A stretch of 64,000 bases of DNA from Nitrospirota bacterium. Its GTDB lineage: Bacteria; Nitrospirota; Nitrospiria; SBBL01; JAADHI01. Shown here one piece after another: positions 60,459 through 64,000 of this stretch. The notes below the pieces were generated by a model that worked only from the letters and a program-made list of their open reading frames with translations, was not told the origin of the DNA and made no database searches. The stretch covers positions 47,534 to 111,533 of the forward strand of contig JAJDBV010000042.1 in the NCBI GenBank assembly GCA_029261165.1, read 5' to 3'. Position 1 is the stretch's first letter; every line of letters begins with the position of its first letter. The translations under genes and the position numbers were made by a program.

Positions 60459-60773
60459 ATGCATGCGGTTATGGAAACGGGAGGGAAGCAGTATAGGGTC
60501 GCTCCCGGCGATATTGTCAAGGTTGAAAAGTGTGACGCGGAGATTGGGGATAAGGTTGAATTTCAGTCGGTTCTCCTTCTGCAGAACGATCAGGGTTTGG
60601 TCCTCGATTCTGATGGCTTGAAAAATGCGAAAATCATCGGAGAAGTGCTTCGTCAGGAACGGGATAAGAAAGTCCTGGTGTTTAAAAAGAAACGTCGAAA
60701 AAACTATCGAAGGACACAAGGACATCGTCAATCTTATACCCGCCTTAAAATTGTTGATATTGTTAATAAGTAG
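60459..60773 (+). CDS. rplU: 50S ribosomal protein L21
   Basis: The 104-residue L21 starts MHAVMETGGKQYRVAPGD and has VFKKKRRKNYRRTQGHRQ near the C-terminus, the conserved rRNA-binding stretch. The ATG at 60459 is the family start; the six codons before it in the open frame are leader. It is followed after 17 bases by rpmA. Confidence 0.96.
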   Translation: MHAVMETGGKQYRVAPGDIVKVEKCDAEIGDKVEFQSVLLLQNDQGLVLDSDGLKNAKIIGEVLRQERDKKVLVFKKKRRKNYRRTQGHRQSYTRLKIVDIVNK

Positions 60774-60790
60774 CAAACAGGGAGTAATTC

Positions 60791-61048
60791 ATGGCGCATA
60801 AAAAAGCAGGCGGTTCGTCAAGAAATGGCCGGGACAGCCGTGCGCAGCGTCTGGGGGTGAAGCGCTATGGCGGGGAGCAGGTCTTGGCAGGGAATATCCT
60901 CGTCAGACAGAGAGGGACCAAGATTCACCCGGGATTAAACGTCGGGATCGGAAAAGACGACACGCTGTTCGCAAAAGCCCACGGTATCGTTCGCTTCGAA
61001 CGAATCGGAAGAGACAAAAAACGGGTCAGTATTTACCCCGCTTCATAG
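60791..61048 (+). CDS. rpmA: 50S ribosomal protein L27
   Basis: The 85-residue L27 begins [16 protein letters not shown], so it lacks the cleaved N-terminal extension known in Firmicutes; its N-terminal tail should reach the peptidyl-transferase centre. The [19 protein letters not shown] core is complete. Confidence 0.98.
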   Translation: MAHKKAGGSSRNGRDSRAQRLGVKRYGGEQVLAGNILVRQRGTKIHPGLNVGIGKDDTLFAKAHGIVRFERIGRDKKRVSIYPAS

Positions 61049-61083
61049 CACTTTCCTCCCTTCCAAAAAATCCTATAATTTTC

Positions 61084-61208
61084 GTAACAGTGCAATGACT
61101 GGATTACTATCCAGGGCAAGATGCGGTTTTCCGGAGCGCAGGTGTCTATGCGTGACACTTCTCCCACACATAAGCGTCCTAAGGAAAAGCCGTGTGAAGT
61201 GTCGTTAC
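61084..61208 (-). repeat. Dispersed long-hairpin repeat, copy 4 (diverged, reversed)
   Basis: Read on the minus strand this 125-base stretch starts GTAACG and ends with CTGTTAC, and shares blocks with copy 1 in the same order: CACGCATAGACA (CACGTATAAACC), TGCGCTCCGG (TACGCTCCGG) and CTTGCCCTGGATAG (CTTGCCCTGAAGCC). The left half is poorly conserved. It fills most of the 186-base gap between rpmA and obg. It could act as a leader hairpin for obg. Confidence 0.55.
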
Positions 61209-61234
61209 GATCCTCCTTGTGGTAAGATGCCCGC

Positions 61235-62317
61235 ATGTTCATTGATCAGGTTAAAATCTATGTAAAGTCCGGCGATGGCGGAGATGGCTGTGTCAGCTTC
61301 AGGCGGGAAAAGTTTGTTCCTCGCGGGGGACCGGACGGGGGCGATGGAGGCAGAGGAGGAGATGTTGTTTTCGAGGTTTCTCCTCAGATGGCCACATTGG
61401 TCGACCTTCGCTACCAACAGCATTATGTTGTGAAACATGGCGAACACGGTGGGCGCAAAAAATCTTTCGGGAAACATACTTCAGACCTCATTATCCCCGT
61501 CCCAAAAGGGACGGTGATTCGTGATGCCGAAACAGCAGAACTTGTGGCCGACTTAACGCATCCCGGACAGCGGGTTGTTGCGGTAAAGGGGGGGCGCGGC
61601 GGACGAGGGAACACCCATTTCAAGTCAGCAACCCGACAGGCCCCTCAAATGGCCGAACCGGGACAAAAGGGAGAGGAACGCTGGCTCCAACTGGAATTAA
61701 AGCTGCTGGCCGATGTGGGTCTCGTCGGGCTCCCGAATGCCGGAAAATCGACGCTCATTTCAACCCTCTCTTCAGCCCATCCCAAGATCGCTGATTATCC
61801 GTTTACCACCCTGGAACCAAACCTGGGGGTCGTTACCGTTGAACGATCACGCGGGAAAAGCACCCAATTTACGGTGGCCGATATCCCTGGCCTGATCTCA
61901 GGAGCGCATGAAGGAAAAGGCCTGGGGATCAAGTTTCTGAAGCATATTGAGCGGACCTCTCTCCTTCTCCATCTCGTTGATGTCTCCGAACCCGCAACGG
62001 GAGATCCGGTCGATGATCTTGAAGTCATCCGGGAGGAATTAAGACTTTACCACCATGGCCTGTCTGAAAAACCATTCATGGTGGCCGCGACAAAGGTCGA
62101 TATCGCGGGGGAAGGCCTCAAAACCAAAGCACTTCGCCAGGATTGTGGAAAGAAAAAAATACCGTTCTTTGAGGTATCGTCTGCCACCGGGAAAGGGATG
62201 GATGACATGATCCATTCTCTTGTGTCAGAAGTTGAAGTGCTTCGAAAGAAGTCGCAAGCCCTGGATGTATCCCCTGCATCAGACAAAAATATAACGGAAA
62301 ATCAGGACAATATCTGA
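61235..62317 (+). CDS. obg: Obg/CgtA GTPase
   Basis: Obg acts in 50S ribosome assembly and stress control. The 360-residue protein has the Gly-rich Obg fold (VKSGDGGDGCVSFRREKF, PDGGDGGRGGDV), then the GTPase domain with GLPNAGKST, FTTLEPNLGVV (switch I), DIPGLISGAHEGKGLG (switch II) and ATKVDIAG. The variable C-terminus is short. The rplU-rpmA-obg-proB order is common. Confidence 0.96.
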   Translation: MFIDQVKIYVKSGDGGDGCVSFRREKFVPRGGPDGGDGGRGGDVVFEVSPQMATLVDLRYQQHYVVKHGEHGGRKKSFGKHTSDLIIPVPKGTVIRDAETAELVADLTHPGQRVVAVKGGRGGRGNTHFKSATRQAPQMAEPGQKGEERWLQLELKLLADVGLVGLPNAGKSTLISTLSSAHPKIADYPFTTLEPNLGVVTVERSRGKSTQFTVADIPGLISGAHEGKGLGIKFLKHIERTSLLLHLVDVSEPATGDPVDDLEVIREELRLYHHGLSEKPFMVAATKVDIAGEGLKTKALRQDCGKKKIPFFEVSSATGKGMDDMIHSLVSEVEVLRKKSQALDVSPASDKNITENQDNI

Positions 62318-62337
62318 ACCCGATCCGATGAGGAATC

Positions 62338-63477
62338 ATGCCATCTTCACGACGTCTTCTTAAGAAAAATAGCCGCCGGATCGTCATAAAAATTGGAAGT
62401 AACGTGATCGCTTCTCATCGTCAGGGACTTGATGAGAAGCGGATGAAAGGCATCGCCAAGGAGGTGGCCGCCCTTCGGGAGGAAGGACGCGAGGTGCTTC
62501 TCGTTTCATCCGGCTCTATCCTCTGCGGGATGGAAAAACTGGCCTTGCCCCGCCCTCCGAAGACGATCCCGATGAAGCAGGCCGCTGCGGCAGTCGGGCA
62601 GAGCCGTCTCATGTGGGCCTATGAAAAATTTTTCGCGCGCTATGACATCAAGGTGGCCCAGATACTCCTGACGGGAGATGTGGTGGCCGACCGGAAACGC
62701 TTCATCAATGCCCGCAACACCCTTATGACCTTGTTGAAGTATCAGATACTTCCGATTATCAACGAAAATGATACCGTGACGGTTGATGAAATAAAGCTGG
62801 GAGACAACGATCATCTTGCCGCCCAGGTCACCCACCTCGTCGATGCCTCCCTCCTGATCATCCTCTCAGATGTGGATGGCCTTTATACAGAAGACCCCGG
62901 AAAGAATCCGAAAGCGTCACTGGTCCCAATCGTGGAAACGGTTACCCCAAAGATAAAAAAAATGGCCGGGGGAGTGATGACCTCTGGAGGAACGGGGGGA
63001 ATGGCCACCAAGGTCAAGACGGCAGAAAAGGTCGCAGACTACGGGGTGGCCACTCTGATCTTGAATGGAACTGTTCCGGGCCTGATAAAACGGGCGCTTC
63101 ACAGTGAAGACCTCGGGACCCTTTTCCTACCAAAACTGGCCCGACTTTCTTCCAGGAAACATTGGATTGCACATTCTTTAAGGACAAAGGGAGAACTGAC
63201 ACTCGATCAAGGTGCGGTTGGCGCGCTGCTCAAAAAAGGACGTTCCCTCCTTCCCTCCGGCATCCATTCCCTCAGTGGTAAATTCGGGGTGGGCGATGCG
63301 GTTCTCTGCCTTTCCCCCGAGGGGAAGGAAATAGCGAAAGGCTTGACGAACTATAGTGCATCTGAGATGATGCGGATTAAGGGGATACACTCCTCCAAGA
63401 TCGAAAAAGTATTGGGATATAAGGCGACGGATGAGATTATTCATCGTGATAACTTGGTAATTACCGATGAATCTTAG
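62338..63477 (+). CDS. proB: Glutamate 5-kinase
   Basis: ProB phosphorylates glutamate as the first step of proline synthesis and is usually inhibited by proline. The 379-residue protein has an amino-acid-kinase domain (RRIVIKIGSNVIA, ENDTVTVDEIKLGDNDHLAA, GTGGMATKVKTAEKV) and a C-terminal PUA domain (about 280-365). It overlaps proA by 11 bases. Confidence 0.96.
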   Translation: MPSSRRLLKKNSRRIVIKIGSNVIASHRQGLDEKRMKGIAKEVAALREEGREVLLVSSGSILCGMEKLALPRPPKTIPMKQAAAAVGQSRLMWAYEKFFARYDIKVAQILLTGDVVADRKRFINARNTLMTLLKYQILPIINENDTVTVDEIKLGDNDHLAAQVTHLVDASLLIILSDVDGLYTEDPGKNPKASLVPIVETVTPKIKKMAGGVMTSGGTGGMATKVKTAEKVADYGVATLILNGTVPGLIKRALHSEDLGTLFLPKLARLSSRKHWIAHSLRTKGELTLDQGAVGALLKKGRSLLPSGIHSLSGKFGVGDAVLCLSPEGKEIAKGLTNYSASEMMRIKGIHSSKIEKVLGYKATDEIIHRDNLVITDES

Positions 63478-64000
63478 GGAACAAATCGAGGCACAGGCAG
63501 GGAAAGCGAAAGAGGCCGCCAGTGTTCTGGCGAATACCCCGACAGACTTGAAAAACAACGCCCTACTGGCAATGGCAGGACGTATTGAGTCGGAAACAGC
63601 TTTCCTGATTGCCGAGAATAAAAGTGACTTAAGCGCCGGACAAGAAAAGGGCCTTGCAGCACCTCTTCTTGATCGCCTGACGCTCAATGAAAAACGCATT
63701 GGGGATATGGCCGCAGGCTTAAGAGAGGTGGCGGCGCTTCCCGATCCTGTCGGAGAGATTTTAAAGATGAACCGCTTGCCGAACGGCTTACAGGTCGGCA
63801 AGATGCGTGTGCCGATCGGTGTCATCGGGATTGTGTATGAATCACGCCCCAATGTGACCGCCGATACCGCCGCCCTCTGTATCAAGTCTGGAAATAGTGT
63901 CGTTCTGCGCGGTGGTTCTGAGGCAATTTTTTCCAACCGAGCGATTGCGCGGCTTTTAAGAGCATCCTGCGAATCGGTCGGCCTTCCTCCGGATGGCGTG
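63467..64000 (+). CDS. proA: Glutamate-5-semialdehyde dehydrogenase, 5' part
   Basis: Only the first 178 codons lie in the window; the frame is open to the last base. The product starts MNLREQIEAQAGKAKEAA and contains LLDRLTLNEKRIGDMAAGL, VPIGVIGIVYESRPNVTAD and SGNSVVLRGGSEA, all typical of ProA's NADP-binding half. The enzyme reduces glutamyl 5-phosphate to the semialdehyde. It overlaps proB by 11 bases. Confidence 0.96.
   Translation, partial: MNLREQIEAQAGKAKEAASVLANTPTDLKNNALLAMAGRIESETAFLIAENKSDLSAGQEKGLAAPLLDRLTLNEKRIGDMAAGLREVAALPDPVGEILKMNRLPNGLQVGKMRVPIGVIGIVYESRPNVTADTAALCIKSGNSVVLRGGSEAIFSNRAIARLLRASCESVGLPPDGV

Overview
The window looks like chromosomal core DNA of a diderm (LPS-bearing) bacterium of roughly even base composition. 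LptE, LpxC, Lpo-type and other lipoproteins and an RND efflux pair point to an outer membrane. A separate-gene 2-oxoacid:ferredoxin oxidoreductase with an extra fifth subunit, an MglA/MglB pair and an archaeal-type phenylalanyl-tRNA synthetase suggest a deep-branching lineage such as Nitrospirota or a relative. That placement is inference from gene content; no marker phylogeny could be run.

Layout. 0.1-8.8 kb (minus): translation cluster def-fmt-htpX-rsmB-rpe-pheS-pheT, then an LpoB-like lipoprotein. 9-13.4 kb (plus): an RND adaptor and pump split by a hairpin repeat, followed by a broken pentapeptide-repeat gene. 13.9-18 kb: an accessory-looking stretch of small zinc ribbons, exported proteins of unknown function, palindromes and radC. 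18-22.7 kb (plus): PolX, then DUF35 protein, acyl-CoA dehydrogenase and MeaB-type GTPase in overlapping genes. 22.7-28 kb (minus): mglB-mglA, a small protein and the five-gene oxidoreductase operon, which has a good promoter and terminator. 28-33.6 kb (plus): two tandem bifunctional-nuclease-family genes, rplM-rpsI, argC-argJ and a universal stress protein. 33.6-38.2 kb (plus): a three-domain phospholipid-repair fusion and an EEP-family membrane protein. 38.2-41.8 kb (minus): an intact pentapeptide-repeat protein and phoB-phoR-arsC. 41.9-46.4 kb: a Rieske protein, two oxidoreductases and a class A PBP. 46.5-52.6 kb (plus): leuS-lptE-holA and murJ, with rpsT inserted in the opposite direction. 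52.7-53.7 kb: a HARE-HTH protein followed by a histone-H1-like lysine-rich protein. 53.9-58.4 kb: lpxC, pfkA, a TPR lipoprotein and a DksA/TraR zinc-finger protein. 58.5-64 kb (plus): an O-methyltransferase, a DUF420-like membrane protein, rplU-rpmA-obg-proB and the 5' part of proA, which runs off the window.

How the genes fit together. Most are housekeeping: translation, envelope building (LptE, LpxC, MurJ, PBP1, LpoB-like), arginine and proline synthesis, and central carbon metabolism. The least ordinary items are (1) a dispersed long-hairpin element of about 125-141 bp with GTAACG/CGTTAC ends, seen in two clear copies, one reversed diverged copy and one truncated copy; (2) the HARE-HTH plus H1-like pair, which reads as a compact nucleoid-protein operon with its own promoter, inverted repeat and terminator; (3) the archaeal-type PheRS; and (4) several strong palindromes in promoters and leaders. 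UUG starts are frequent, including rpsI, rpsT, the RND pump and the H1-like gene. I saw no CRISPR array, no rRNA, no tRNA gene, no insertion sequence and no phage genes.
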